DNA of 64,000 bases from Posidoniimonas polymericola (GTDB lineage: Bacteria > Planctomycetota > Planctomycetia > Pirellulales > Lacipirellulaceae). Made by a program: the position numbers and the translations under genes. Position 1 is the first letter of the stretch, and each line of letters starts with the position of its first letter. Of the stretch, positions 1 through 8,236 are shown in pieces. The notes below the pieces were generated by a model. That model saw only the letters and a list, made by a program, of their open reading frames with translations, was not told the DNA's origin and did not search any database. The DNA lies in the NCBI RefSeq assembly GCF_007859935.1, contig NZ_SJPO01000001.1:682001-746000 (forward strand). Reading direction: 5' to 3'.

Positions 1-222
1 ACCGACCTATCGGCCTACGACCAGCTCGGCCAGGCCATCCGCGGCGACCTCGACGCCGACGGCGACAACGACTTCGACGACTTCCGCCTGTTCAAGACCG
101 ACTACGAGCGGACGTACGGCGCCGGCTCGTTCGCCGCAATGCTGGCGGTCCCAGAACCGGCCGCGTCGGCCTGGTTGCTCGCCCTTTTCACCGTCACGAC
201 GCTGCGGCGCCGCCGCACCTGA
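1..222 (+). CDS. C-terminal end of a secreted PEP-anchored protein (partial)
   Basis: This reading frame is open from the first base of the window and stops at 220-222, so only the last 73 residues are present. It contains a dockerin/EF-hand-like acidic stretch (DLDADGDNDFDDF), then a VPEP motif, a hydrophobic segment and a basic tail (LRRRR). That tripartite end is the PEP-CTERM sorting pattern used by planctomycetes and other bacteria for secreted proteins handled by an exosortase. The function of the missing N-terminal part cannot be known from here. Confidence 0.8.
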   Translation, partial: TDLSAYDQLGQAIRGDLDADGDNDFDDFRLFKTDYERTYGAGSFAAMLAVPEPAASAWLLALFTVTTLRRRRT

Positions 223-225
223 GTT

Positions 226-480
226 ATGGCGGAGACGACAGCCGAACAGATCGCAGCGTGCCTCCTGGAACTCGCCGAGCAGAGGGGCGCCGGCAAGACC
301 TTCTGCCCGTCCGAGGCGGCGCGGCGGCTCTCGCCCGAGGACTGGCGGCCGCTGATGCCGGCGATCCGTTCGGTCGCCACCCGACTGGCCGAGAAGGGCG
401 GCCTGGCAATCACCCAGGCAGGCCGTCCGGCGTCGATCGACGCCAAGGGGCCGATCCGGCTGGGGCTGCCGGATTGCTAG
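226..480 (+). CDS. DUF3253 domain protein
   Basis: An 84-residue protein that starts three bases after the preceding stop, so it may be co-transcribed with that gene. The whole chain matches the DUF3253 pattern as I remember it: an N-terminal helix, the segment FCPSEAARRL, a tryptophan in SPEDWRPLMP, and a C-terminal KGPIRLGLP. The fold looks like a small winged-helix DNA-binding domain, but no target or pathway is established. The length fits the family and nothing appears to be missing. Confidence 0.75.
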   Translation: MAETTAEQIAACLLELAEQRGAGKTFCPSEAARRLSPEDWRPLMPAIRSVATRLAEKGGLAITQAGRPASIDAKGPIRLGLPDC

Positions 481-578
481 CTGGTCTAGTCTTAGGGGAC
501 GCTGGCTGACAAGGCCATCAATAAGCCCCGCCCCTTCCAGAGAGAAGAGGCAGGGCCCACAGTCGGTGCAGGCCCGCA

Positions 579-1070
579 CTAGGCGGTAGCGGCCAGTTTA
601 TTCAGGTTCTTCGAGAGCTTGGTCAGCTTCTTGTCGGCCGACTCTTCCTCGTCGATATTCTGCTTGAGCAGCTTGAGAGCCTTGGAGTAGCCGAGCACCT
701 CGGCCCACGTGCAGAGCGTGCCGTAAGTGGCGATCTCGTAGTGCTCTGCCTTCTGGGCGCAAGCAATGATCAGAGCGTCCTTCACCTCGGGGTCGGCGTC
801 TTCCTTCAGGCAGTCTTCACCTTCCTTGATGATGCCCTTCATCGCCTCGCAGGCTTTAGCGCGTGCGGACTTGCCGGTTTCTTCGAAGGACTGCTCGACA
901 CGCTCCACGTGCTTCTCGGTCTCGGCGAGATGGTTCTCGAAAGCCGCCTTTAGGTCTTTGCTGTGAGACTTTTTGGCCATCTTGGGAAGCACCTTGAGCA
1001 GCTGCTTCTCGGCGCTCAGCACATCACGCAGCTCGTCGTAAAAGGCGTCGGCGAGTGTATCTAGGGACAT
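579..1070 (-). CDS. YciE/YciF-type ferritin-like protein (DUF892)
   Basis: A 163-residue, all-helical protein rich in Lys, Glu and Ala. It begins with a segment close to the DUF892 signature ([20 protein letters not shown]) and has later E..H pairs ([11 protein letters not shown] and AEHYEIATY) that would form a ferritin-type di-metal four-helix bundle. YciE/YciF proteins are stress-associated in enterobacteria, but their chemistry is not settled. An SD-like AAGGAG lies just upstream of the ATG on the minus strand. The gene stands alone and its 3' end converges on the DUF3253 gene. Confidence 0.85.
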   Translation of the reverse strand: MSLDTLADAFYDELRDVLSAEKQLLKVLPKMAKKSHSKDLKAAFENHLAETEKHVERVEQSFEETGKSARAKACEAMKGIIKEGEDCLKEDADPEVKDALIIACAQKAEHYEIATYGTLCTWAEVLGYSKALKLLKQNIDEEESADKKLTKLSKNLNKLAATA

Positions 1071-1337
1071 GGTTGCTCCTTGAGGGGGATGAGGGGAGCC
1101 CGCTCCAACTTTGCGTCGGGGCGAGCAAGGGGGCGTTGATGTTCAACTCGGCGGCGCTCTGGCCACCGTGCACGGCCCTACCGTAGGCAATTGCCGTGCC
1201 GTAGAGATTCAAGAGAGAACCACGCCATTCGGACCGAGGAATGCCTCCCCACGCATCGGTCTCAGCAGGCGGACGCCGCTAGGCGAGCAGCTAAGAGGCC
1301 AACATGAGCGTGGCGCGCTCACGACATCGGCGAGAAT

Positions 1338-2753
1338 TCAGCCAGAAGCGTGGCGGTTCTTGGAGAGCTTCTTCTTGATCTCCTTCTTCAGGTCGCCCAG
1401 AACCGAGGCCTTGTTGGTGTTCTCCAGCACCTGCATCACGACCTTTTTGGGGCCCTTGTCACCCCAGCTCGATCCCTGCTCGAAGTACACCCGCGCCGCC
1501 TGGCCGACGATGTAGCTGCCGTAGCCGGCGGCCGCGGCCTGGGGCGCGGCGACCAGCGGCGCCGCGGCGCCGAGCGAGATCCCCTTCAGCAGCGAGCTGC
1601 CGTAGCTGGTCACGGCCTCGCCGAGCATCACCCAGCCGGCCGCCTTGGCGAGCGACAGCGCCAGGTCCCGGGCGCGGCCGACGCTCATCTCCAGCCCGTA
1701 GACGTTGGCCAGCGTAACGATCATCGCCGCGTCGACAGCCAAGCCGCCGGCAACGTCCGCCACCGCCACCGGGTTGAGCGCCACGGCGGTCGCCTTGGCG
1801 ACCGCGAACGTGCGGATCACCTGGGTCGCCTTCTGGTTGCGCATCTGCACGCGGATTGCGGCGATGCGGTCGCTGCGGTCCGCGGCGTACATCGACGCGT
1901 TCAGCGCAATCAGCGACGAGCCGTCTGCCTCCAGCACCTCGAGGATCCGCTCGCGGAGCCCGCCGACGTCGACCGGCGGCTTCCGCCACTCGCTCCGCTG
2001 CGACCCGTCGGCGCTCTCGATCACATACTGCAGCTCGCGCGGGTCGGCCGACGTCGTGACGATGTTCTCCGGGTCGACCAGCCCGGCCGCCCGCTGCGTG
2101 CGGAGCACGTCGAGCAGGTCCTCGAGCTGGCTCGGCGTGTACAGGTCGGTCTTGTTAACCACCAGCAGGATCGGCTTGTGGAAGGTCGCCAGCTCGGCCA
2201 GCGCGTTGTGCTCGGTCTCGTTGAGGTCCGAGTCGGTGACGAACAGGATCAGGTCGGCCCGCTCGGCCGCCTCGCGCGCCATCTCGGCCCGCTCGGCGCC
2301 GCCGACCTCGTTCAGGCCTGGCGTGTCGACCAGCACGACCTGCGACTGCTCAAAGCCCGGCAGCACGTACCCGGCGCCCTCCCAGTCGAGCCGCCAGACA
2401 TCCTTGGTCCAGCCGCCGCGGACGTTCACCTGGGCCGACTGCGTGCCGGTCAAGGCGTTGATCAGGGCGCTCTTGCCGGTCGAGATCTCGCCGAACACGA
2501 CAATCTCGACCCGGCCGCTGCGGAGCTTGCGGGCCATGTCCCGCAGCTCGCGGAGGTCGCCGAGCAGGATGTCGCGTTCGGCCTCGTTGCAGCCCTCGAC
2601 CTTCTCGATCGCGCGGCGCACGGCGTCGAGCGCCGACCACATCTCGCGGTCGTCGTGCTCGGGCGGCGGCCCAGCCGGGGACTGCCCAGCCGGGGACCCC
2701 GCTTCCGGGGGCTGGGCGGCCGCGGCGTCGGGGGTGGTCTCTTCTTGATTCAC
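1338..2753 (-). CDS. Dynamin/Era-like GTPase with DUF697 C-terminus
   Basis: A 471-residue protein. After a Pro/Ala/Glu-rich, probably disordered N-terminus (about 40 residues) comes a GTPase domain: P-loop GEISTGKS at 88-95, G3 motif DTPG at 143-146 and G4 motif NKTD at 200-203. The C-terminal 150 residues contain hydrophobic, Ala/Gly-rich helices typical of DUF697, which suggests membrane association. Proteins of this type are thought to act in membrane or envelope processes, but no specific role is established. It is a single gene, with a long repeat-bearing gap upstream. Confidence 0.85.
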   Translation of the reverse strand: MNQEETTPDAAAAQPPEAGSPAGQSPAGPPPEHDDREMWSALDAVRRAIEKVEGCNEAERDILLGDLRELRDMARKLRSGRVEIVVFGEISTGKSALINALTGTQSAQVNVRGGWTKDVWRLDWEGAGYVLPGFEQSQVVLVDTPGLNEVGGAERAEMAREAAERADLILFVTDSDLNETEHNALAELATFHKPILLVVNKTDLYTPSQLEDLLDVLRTQRAAGLVDPENIVTTSADPRELQYVIESADGSQRSEWRKPPVDVGGLRERILEVLEADGSSLIALNASMYAADRSDRIAAIRVQMRNQKATQVIRTFAVAKATAVALNPVAVADVAGGLAVDAAMIVTLANVYGLEMSVGRARDLALSLAKAAGWVMLGEAVTSYGSSLLKGISLGAAAPLVAAPQAAAAGYGSYIVGQAARVYFEQGSSWGDKGPKKVVMQVLENTNKASVLGDLKKEIKKKLSKNRHASG

Positions 2754-2835
2754 ACGGAGTTCCGTAGGGCGTTGTTGGCAGGCTCTGGGGCAATCATCGT
2801 GCCGAGCCGGCGTAATTCTACAGTGTAGCCCCCCC

Positions 2836-2860
2836 TAGCCGGCGAGCTACGCCTCGCCGG
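2836..2860. repeat. Hairpin repeat, family E (first copy)
   Basis: An imperfect palindrome that folds as CCGGCGAG, a CTACGC loop, then CTCGCCGG. Near-identical 25-base copies occur at 43453-43477 and, inverted, at 44191-44215. It lies in the 577-base gap between the GTPase gene and epmB, in which I see no gene. Confidence 0.75.
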
Positions 2861-2893
2861 AGGCCGCCTCCCCAAAGGTTCTGTAACTGGCGG

Positions 2894-3070
2894 TTTTGTC
2901 CGCAGGATTTTGTCCGCAGGGTTTTGTCCACCACCCTCCTCGGCGAGCCAGCCCCAACTCCTGCCAGCGTGACCGTTTTCCACTGCAATAGCGGCCTCAA
3001 ACGCGATTCCCGCCGGTGACCGGCCCACGGGTGTTTTGTCCGAAATATCGCGCGGAGGGGACAAAACCCC
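2894..3070. repeat. TTTTGTCC repeat cluster, family B (first copy)
   Basis: Three near-exact 14-base units built on TTTTGTCCGCAGG start at 2894, 2908 and 2922. A further TTTTGTCC is at 3034 and an inverted GGGGACAAAACCCC ends at 3070. The same TTTTGTCC / GGGACAAAA pattern recurs at 25127-25300 and 51606-51860. This is a dispersed intergenic repeat and not coding sequence. Confidence 0.75.
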
Positions 3071-3330
3071 TGGCGAACCCACCCCCTGCGTGGCTCCCCT
3101 GCAATCTCAGGCGGCAGCCCTACGAGAGGAGCTTATCTACCGAGCGCGCAGCGCCACACGAACCGCCGGCTTCCGCCCGCAGTTGCTTCAGAGCACAGAA
3201 CGCCCAAGTCGATCTACCACAACCTCTCCATTGGACCGCGCTCAGTGCGTCATTTCTACAAGAAACGGGAGAATGCCCCGATTCGCCCTCAGCGGGTGGT
3301 GAAGGCCGACCCGCGGGCGAATCGATCGCC

Positions 3331-4365
3331 CTACCGAATCACCGTCTTGCTGGACTCGCCCGCTTCTTCGCGGACCAAGCGTGGGACCGCGTAGCCGGGC
3401 AGGCGGGCGCGGAGCTTGGTGATGATCTGCTCGCCGAGCTCGCTCGGCGTTTCGAAGTGCGCCGCGCCCGCGACCTTGTCGAGCTGGTGCAGGTAGTACG
3501 GCATCACCCGGTGGTCGACCAGCCGCTCGCACAGCTCGGCCTGGGCGGCGGTCGTGTCGTTGACGCCGCGTAGCAGCACCGCCTGGTTCAACAGCGGCAC
3601 GCCGGCGCCCGCGAGCCGGGCGATCGCCCGGGCGACCTCCCCGTTGACCGCATCGTCGAGTTCGTTGGCGTGGTTGGCGTGCAGCACCATCACCGGCGTG
3701 AGCCGCGTGCCAGTCAGCCAGGCGAGCAGCTCGTCGGTCACGCGGCTAGGGATCATCACCGGCAGCCGTGTGTGCACCCGCAGGCGGTTGACGTGGGGGA
3801 TGTCGGCGATGCGGCGGGCGAGCTCGCCGAGCGTCTCATCGACGAGCGTGAGGGGGTCGCCGCCGCTGAGGATCACCTCGTGGATGGTCGGGTCGGCGGC
3901 GATCTGGGCAAGGGCCTCATCCCAAGCGGCCAAGGCCTTGGGCGACTCGCTGTAGGGGTAGTGCCGCCGGAAGCAGTAGCGGCAGTGCACGGCGCACGCG
4001 CCGGTGGTCACCAGCAGCACGCGGCCCTGGTACTTCTGCAGCAGTCCCGGCGTGAGGGCGGCCGCGGCGTCGCCGACCGGGTCCTGGTCGAAGCCGGTGG
4101 CGGGCGCCAACTCGTCGGCCAGCGGCAGCACCTGCCGCAGCAGCGGGTCGGCCGGGTCGCCGGGCCGCATCCGGCCGACGTAGCCGCGGGGCGCCAGCAG
4201 GGGGAACTCGCGGGCGGCCGCGCGGGCCGGTTCGACCCACGAATCGGGCAGTTCCAGCAGCCTAGCCAGCTCGGCTGGGTCACGGACCGCCTGCCGCAGC
4301 TCGGCCTTCCAGGGGGGGGAGTCAGCGGGGCGGACAAACCGCGTTGGAGAGGATAAACTGGTCAA
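3331..4365 (-). CDS. epmB: EF-P beta-lysylation protein EpmB (lysine 2,3-aminomutase family)
   Basis: A 344-residue radical-SAM protein of the KamA/YjeK family, which converts (S)-alpha-lysine to (R)-beta-lysine for attachment to elongation factor P. The cluster motif C124-x3-C128-x2-C131 is present (ACAVHCRYCFRRHYPY), followed by the family segment EVILSGGDPL. The length agrees with EpmB (about 340) and is shorter than the catabolic lysine 2,3-aminomutases (over 400). It diverges from efp, its presumed partner, across about 200 bases. epmA lies about 21 kb downstream in the window, so the pathway is complete here. Confidence 0.93.
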   Translation of the reverse strand: MTSLSSPTRFVRPADSPPWKAELRQAVRDPAELARLLELPDSWVEPARAAAREFPLLAPRGYVGRMRPGDPADPLLRQVLPLADELAPATGFDQDPVGDAAAALTPGLLQKYQGRVLLVTTGACAVHCRYCFRRHYPYSESPKALAAWDEALAQIAADPTIHEVILSGGDPLTLVDETLGELARRIADIPHVNRLRVHTRLPVMIPSRVTDELLAWLTGTRLTPVMVLHANHANELDDAVNGEVARAIARLAGAGVPLLNQAVLLRGVNDTTAAQAELCERLVDHRVMPYYLHQLDKVAGAAHFETPSELGEQIITKLRARLPGYAVPRLVREEAGESSKTVIR

Positions 4366-4568
4366 TTCGCCTGAATTCCGGGGGGGCGGCAGTGCCCGAC
4401 CGGTTTTATCAGCGGCGGGCGCTAGTTGGAAGGCGCTAGCTGCTGGGCGCAGGGCGCTGGTTTACGCCTGGCGGCATTTTCTGCCGTTTACACGAGAAAC
4501 AGCGCAAAGCGCCTTCCAACCAGCACCCGCACACCAAAACAAGACGAACAAGCGAGAGGACCTCACAC
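4366..4568. promoter_or_regulatory. Divergent epmB/efp control region with a 13-base inverted repeat
   Basis: This gap separates two divergent genes that work together. It contains a perfect 13-base inverted repeat, GTTGGAAGGCGCT at 4425-4437 and its complement at 4508-4520, with 70 bases between the arms. An SD-like GAGAGGA lies shortly before the GTG start of efp. Whether the repeat is an operator, a hairpin or a remnant of a mobile repeat cannot be told from one copy. Confidence 0.4.
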
Positions 4569-5144
4569 GTGGGAACCATCAACACCAGCGACTTCCGCAA
4601 AGGCATGAAGGTGCAGATCGACGGCACCCCCTTCCTTTGCGTCGAGATGAACTTCCGCAAGCCCGGCAAGGGCGCCGCGCTCTACGAGTGCAAGATGAAG
4701 AACCTGCTCCGCAACACGGTTGTCGACCGCACCTACCGCGCCGGTCAGACGCTCGAGGAAGCGGACATCATGGAGTTCACCGCCCAGTTCCTGTACAAGC
4801 AGCTCGAGAGCTTCGTGTTTATGAACAACCAGGACTACGAGCAGTACGAAATGACCGCCGAGCAGGTGGGCGATCAGTGGAAGTTCCTCAAGGAGAACAT
4901 GGACTGCCAGATCATGACCTTCGACAACAACCCAATCGGCGTGGCGCTGCCCAACCACGTGGTGCTGCAGGTCACGTTCGCCGAGCCGGCCCCCAAGGGC
5001 AATACGGCGACCGGCGTGTCGAAGCCCGTCACGCTCGAGACCGGCGGCGAGATCCTCGCCCCCGCCTTCATCAACGAGGGCGACTGGCTGCGGGTCGACA
5101 CCCGCACCGGCGAGTACGTCGAACGGACCACCGCTCCGGCGTAA
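4569..5144 (+). CDS. efp: Elongation factor P
   Basis: A 191-residue protein with the usual EF-P length and three beta-barrel domains. It relieves ribosome stalling at polyproline stretches. The modified loop reads RKPGKGAA, and the lysine in PGKG is residue 34, the position beta-lysylated by EpmA in E. coli. With epmB next door and epmA in the same window, beta-lysylation is the likely modification. I chose the GTG start at 4569 because it gives the standard N-terminus (INTSDFRKGM) and has an SD-like GAGAGGA upstream. def and fmt follow on the same strand. Confidence 0.96.
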   Translation: MGTINTSDFRKGMKVQIDGTPFLCVEMNFRKPGKGAALYECKMKNLLRNTVVDRTYRAGQTLEEADIMEFTAQFLYKQLESFVFMNNQDYEQYEMTAEQVGDQWKFLKENMDCQIMTFDNNPIGVALPNHVVLQVTFAEPAPKGNTATGVSKPVTLETGGEILAPAFINEGDWLRVDTRTGEYVERTTAPA

Positions 5145-5147
5145 TCT

Positions 5148-5262
5148 TCGCTCCCTCCCCTGTGGGGGACCCGCGTTCCTAGAAAACCTGGGGGTGGGGG
5201 CGCGCCGTGCCCCCTCCTCGCCCCCACCCTAACCCTCCCCCAAAGGGGAGGGGATAAACGAT
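5148..5262. repeat. C/G-rich CCCTCCCC repeat pair, family C (first copy)
   Basis: Between efp and def. Runs such as CTCCCTCCCC and GGGGGTGGGGGC on one side face CACCCTAACCCTCCCC and AAGGGGAGGGG on the other, giving an imperfect inverted arrangement. Related blocks occur at 5881-5930 and 26436-26601. The G-tracts on both strands could also form quadruplexes. Confidence 0.6.
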
Positions 5263-5288
5263 CGACGACGCTCTAAACAAGTCTTGTC

Positions 5289-5876
5289 ATGCCCCTCGAA
5301 ATCGTTCACTACCCGCACCCCACGCTCCGCCACGAGTCGCGCCCACTCAAGCGCGTCGACGCGGAGCTGAAGCAGATGGTGGCCGAGATGTTCGAGCTGA
5401 TGTACGAGCACGAGGGGGTCGGGCTGGCGGCCAACCAGGTCGACCTGCCGTACCGCCTGTTCGTGATGAACCAGGAGGGCAACCCCGACGCCAAGGAGTT
5501 CGAACGGGTCGTCATCAACCCGGTGATCTCTAAGGGCAAGGGCTCTGAGGAAGGTCAGGAAGGCTGCCTGAGCGTGCCGGGCGTGCACGCCCAGGTGCCG
5601 CGCAAGACCTCGATCTTCCTGCAGGCGTACGACCTGTCAGGCAACGAGATCAAGGAGGAACTCCGCGGCTTCCCCGCGAGGATCGTCCAGCACGAGACCG
5701 ACCACCTCGACGGCGTCATGTTCTTCGACCGCATCAGCCCGCCCGCCCGGGCGGACATCGCCGGCCAGATCGAGGAATTCGAGATCGACTTCCAGAGCCG
5801 TCTGAACACCGGCGAGGCGCCCACCGCCGAAACAGTCGCCGCCCGCCTGGCGGAGCTCGAGAAACTGCGGACTTAG
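5289..5876 (+). CDS. def: Peptide deformylase
   Basis: A 195-residue metalloenzyme that removes the N-formyl group from new proteins. All three deformylase motifs are intact: GVGLAANQ at 43-50, EGCLS at 91-95 (metal-binding Cys) and HETDH at 135-139 (two His ligands and the catalytic Glu). It lies between efp and fmt on the same strand, and the pairing with fmt is the classic def-fmt arrangement. The two genes are separated by about 220 bases holding two repeat elements, so they may not form a tight operon. Confidence 0.96.
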   Translation: MPLEIVHYPHPTLRHESRPLKRVDAELKQMVAEMFELMYEHEGVGLAANQVDLPYRLFVMNQEGNPDAKEFERVVINPVISKGKGSEEGQEGCLSVPGVHAQVPRKTSIFLQAYDLSGNEIKEELRGFPARIVQHETDHLDGVMFFDRISPPARADIAGQIEEFEIDFQSRLNTGEAPTAETVAARLAELEKLRT

Positions 5877-5880
5877 TGGT

Positions 5881-5930
5881 TCCCCCTCCCCGGCAGGGGG
5901 AGGGGTTAGGGGAGGGGGCGCCCCTGAGAC
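5881..5930. repeat. C/G-rich repeat, family C (second copy)
   Basis: Directly after def. CCCCCTCCCC is followed by GGGGGAGGGG and then TTAGGGGAGGGGG, a compact inverted repeat of the same family as 5148-5262. It could fold as a hairpin after the def stop, but no T-run follows it. Confidence 0.6.
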
Positions 5931-5967
5931 ACGGCCGTCCCCGATTCTCGCGGCGCGTCTATGGTCC

Positions 5968-6057
5968 GTCGAAAAACGGGGACAGGCACGGCGCGTTCTG
6001 ATGAGAGCTGGGACGCCGAATGTCCCTCGGGCTTCGAGCCAGTCCCCCTTTTTCGAC
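5968..6057. repeat. GGGGAC-SGGC repeat, two-block copy, family A
   Basis: Left block GAAAAACGGGGACAGGCACG (5971-5990) faces right block CGAGCCAGTCCCCCTTTTTC (6035-6054) in inverted orientation, immediately upstream of fmt. The core GGGGAC(T/A)GGC recurs inside epmA and at 40048-40240. The layout resembles REP/BIME elements mobilised by REP-associated tyrosine transposases, but no such transposase gene lies in this window. Confidence 0.75.
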
Positions 6058-6095
6058 TCGCGGCAAAACGCGGCAACGCCAGAGGGCACAACACC

Positions 6096-7043
6096 ATGCG
6101 TCTGATCATCCTCGGAACCGGACCTTTCGCAGTGCCGATGATGCAGGCGCTGATCGCCAGCGATCACGAGATCGTGCAGGTAATCTGCAAGCCGCCCCGC
6201 GGCCGCCGCAAGGCGCCGCCGGCGCCCGTCGCGCTGGCCGCCGAGCAGGCCGGCCTGCCGCTGTGGACGCCCGAGTCCGCCAACGAACCAGAGTCGCAGG
6301 CCCGTCTCGCAGAGCTCGCCGCCGACCTCTTGGTGGTGTGCGACTACGGCGAGATCCTCAAGCGCGAGACCCTCGCCACGACCCGCCTGGGGGGCGTCAA
6401 CCTGCACGGTTCGCTGCTCCCCAAGTACCGCGGCGCCGCCCCCGTGCAGTGGGCTGTCCTGAACGGCGACGCCGAGTCCGGCGTGACCGTCATCCACATG
6501 ACGCCGACGCTCGACGCCGGCCCAATCCTCGGCCAGGCCGCCACGCCGATCGAACCCGACGAGACGTCCGGCGAGCTCGAGTCCCGGCTGGCCGAGCTCG
6601 GCGCGCCGCTGACGCTCGAGGTGGTCGACAAGCTGGCCGCCGGCACGGCCGGGCCGCTGCCGCAGGACGACTCGCTCCGCTGCCGCGCGCCGCGGCTCAG
6701 CAAGGAGCTGGGCCAGATCGACTGGTCCAAGCCGGCCCAGGAGATCAAGAACCTGGTCCGCGGCGCCCACCCCTGGCCCCGGGCGTACACGTTCTGGGGC
6801 TCCGGCCGGGGCGAGCCGCTGCGGCTGGTGATCGACCGGGTCGAGGTCTTGCCCGAGGCGGGCCCGGCGCCGGCCGGCGCGGTGGTGAACGCCGACGGCC
6901 GGTTGGTGGTCGCCGCCGGCGAGGGCGCCATCGAGATCCTCCAGCTCCAGCCCGCCGGCAAGCGTGCGATGGCGACCGCCGACTGGCTCCGCGGCGCGGC
7001 GATCAAGGCGGGGGATGGGCTGGGCGGCGGGCCTAAATCCTAG
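6096..7043 (+). CDS. fmt: Methionyl-tRNA formyltransferase
   Basis: A 315-residue enzyme that formylates initiator Met-tRNA using 10-formyl-tetrahydrofolate. It has the N-terminal nucleotide-binding start MRLIILGTGPFAVP, the catalytic region NLHGSLLPKYRGAAPVQW with the conserved Asn and His, and HMTPTLDAGPIL, followed by a C-terminal OB-like domain. The open frame extends upstream to 5961, but that extension is translated repeat DNA, so I start at the ATG at 6096. It acts opposite to the neighbouring def gene product in the formylation cycle. Confidence 0.94.
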   Translation: MRLIILGTGPFAVPMMQALIASDHEIVQVICKPPRGRRKAPPAPVALAAEQAGLPLWTPESANEPESQARLAELAADLLVVCDYGEILKRETLATTRLGGVNLHGSLLPKYRGAAPVQWAVLNGDAESGVTVIHMTPTLDAGPILGQAATPIEPDETSGELESRLAELGAPLTLEVVDKLAAGTAGPLPQDDSLRCRAPRLSKELGQIDWSKPAQEIKNLVRGAHPWPRAYTFWGSGRGEPLRLVIDRVEVLPEAGPAPAGAVVNADGRLVVAAGEGAIEILQLQPAGKRAMATADWLRGAAIKAGDGLGGGPKS

Positions 7044-7073
7044 CCCATTGTTGGATTGCGATGGGCTTGGCGA

Positions 7074-7307
7074 TTACAAGTAGAGCACCCGGACATCGGG
7101 ACCCGGCACGCCGTGGGGCAGGAACACCTGCGTGGTTTGGTTGCGCCCGTCGACGTTGACTTCGATCTCGGCATTGCCCGCCTCGATAGTGGGGCACGTT
7201 CCGCGGACAATGAACTCGCGCGGTCCAAGGTGGGAGAGGCCGTACGAGGAATCGCCGACGATCAGGCGCAGGCTGACTTCAGCCGAATAGCGATTGGTGG
7301 ACGCCAT
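7074..7307 (-). CDS. Small hypothetical protein, start overlaps the divergent neighbour
   Basis: A 77-residue protein I do not recognise. It looks beta-rich, with no membrane segment or signal peptide, and ends PGPDVRVLYL. Its ATG (7305-7307) overlaps the ATG of the opposite gene (7306-7308) in the sequence CATG, so each gene's leader lies inside the other's coding region. A GGAG lies about 10 bases before its start. The DNA here and across the neighbour is visibly less GC-rich than the rest of the window, which suggests the pair arrived together. Confidence 0.55.
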   Translation of the reverse strand: MASTNRYSAEVSLRLIVGDSSYGLSHLGPREFIVRGTCPTIEAGNAEIEVNVDGRNQTTQVFLPHGVPGPDVRVLYL

Positions 7308-7809
7308 GCTTAGCGACTCCGAGTTGTTCGAGCGAGTTCAGACGTATGCCTCGCAACGAGAGTTAATAGTATCCGAAGAGAAGAAGCTCGGATACGGAAG
7401 CGACGGAACGGTTTGGCAGTCGGGAAACTCGGCTATCAAGGCTGTTCATCGGCGGCCTAATTATGAGGTTGAACGGGATAGCTACCTGCGGTTGGCGGAG
7501 GCCAGCGTTCATTCGATCGGAGGCTTCGCGGTCCCCCGGCTCATCGACTTCGACGACGCACTTCAGGTAATTGAGATGGAAATCGTGCAGGCGCCCTACC
7601 TGATCGATTTTGGCAAGGTGTACCTCGATCACCCGCCCAGCTACTGGAGCGATCCTCAGATGCGGGAGAACATCTACGCGGAATGGCGTGAGCGTTTCGA
7701 GGAGCACTGGGAAGAGGTCGCTGGCGTCATGTTCATGCTGCAGAAATACGGCATTTACTATGTGGACCCGAGGGAGTCGAACATCAACACCCAGGGGCTG
7801 GAACCCTAG
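7306..7809 (+). CDS. Small protein kinase-like fold protein
   Basis: A 167-residue protein with features of a minimal kinase fold: a glycine-loop-like GYGSDGTVW (residues 29-37), a lysine in AIKA about 9 residues on, an acidic residue in the following helix, a hinge-like VIEMEIV, and a catalytic-loop-like YYVDPRESNIN with Asp and Asn spaced as in kinases. The chain ends soon after that loop, so the DFG metal-binding motif and most of the C-lobe are missing. Similar short proteins of unknown function occur in several phyla, from memory. ATG 7306 is preferred over an in-frame TTG at 7294. Base composition is lower in GC than the neighbours. Confidence 0.6.
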   Translation: MLSDSELFERVQTYASQRELIVSEEKKLGYGSDGTVWQSGNSAIKAVHRRPNYEVERDSYLRLAEASVHSIGGFAVPRLIDFDDALQVIEMEIVQAPYLIDFGKVYLDHPPSYWSDPQMRENIYAEWRERFEEHWEEVAGVMFMLQKYGIYYVDPRESNINTQGLEP

Positions 7810-7919
7810 GCCGTTGAGGGGCCCGGCGCCCGGTGTGCTGTCGGAGCGGTGAGAATCCCCCTCGCTCCGCCCCCCGGATCGCTGGTAGGATAGGGGACCC
7901 TCACCGCAGGACTGATGGC

Positions 7920-8111
7920 ATGGATGGACTCGACCGCTGGGACATGGCGCTGCTAGCAGGCGCCGTGATCGCCGCGACCTGGAAGCTGATGGCGCTGATG
8001 GCCGTGCGGCGGAACCGCATCGTTGCGCAGGTGCAGCAGCAGATCGACCAGCAGCGCGAGCTGCAGAAGCAGCAGGCGGACGAGGCGGCGCAGAACGAGT
8101 CGGCCGCCTGA
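7920..8111 (+). CDS. Small single-span membrane protein
   Basis: A 63-residue protein with one hydrophobic helix (about residues 9-26, MALLAGAVIAATWKLMAL), a basic boundary (RRNR), then a Gln/Glu/Lys-rich helix (QQQIDQQRELQKQQ) that should be cytoplasmic and could form a coiled coil. I do not recognise a family. It lies 125 bases upstream of miaB on the same strand. An alternative start is the internal ATG at 7944, which would begin right at the membrane helix. Confidence 0.5.
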   Translation: MDGLDRWDMALLAGAVIAATWKLMALMAVRRNRIVAQVQQQIDQQRELQKQQADEAAQNESAA

Positions 8112-8236
8112 CGCGCCGCCGCCCCGCGCGGCGCGCCGTAACGCCCCTGACCGTTTTGCTCCCCCGACCGGGAAGACGACCCTCACGACCCGACGACGCT
8201 TCTGCCTAGCTTCTGCCGACCAAGCCCCAGCCGCCC

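Noticed and set aside
1350..2828. A 492-residue plus-strand frame opposite the GTPase gene
   Set aside because: It is antisense to a gene with clear GTPase motifs. The translation is rich in Arg, His, Val and Leu without motifs, the usual result of high GC.
5961..6095. An N-terminal extension of Fmt by 45 residues
   Set aside because: The extension is translated from a family A repeat, and Fmt proteins begin at the MRLIILG strand.
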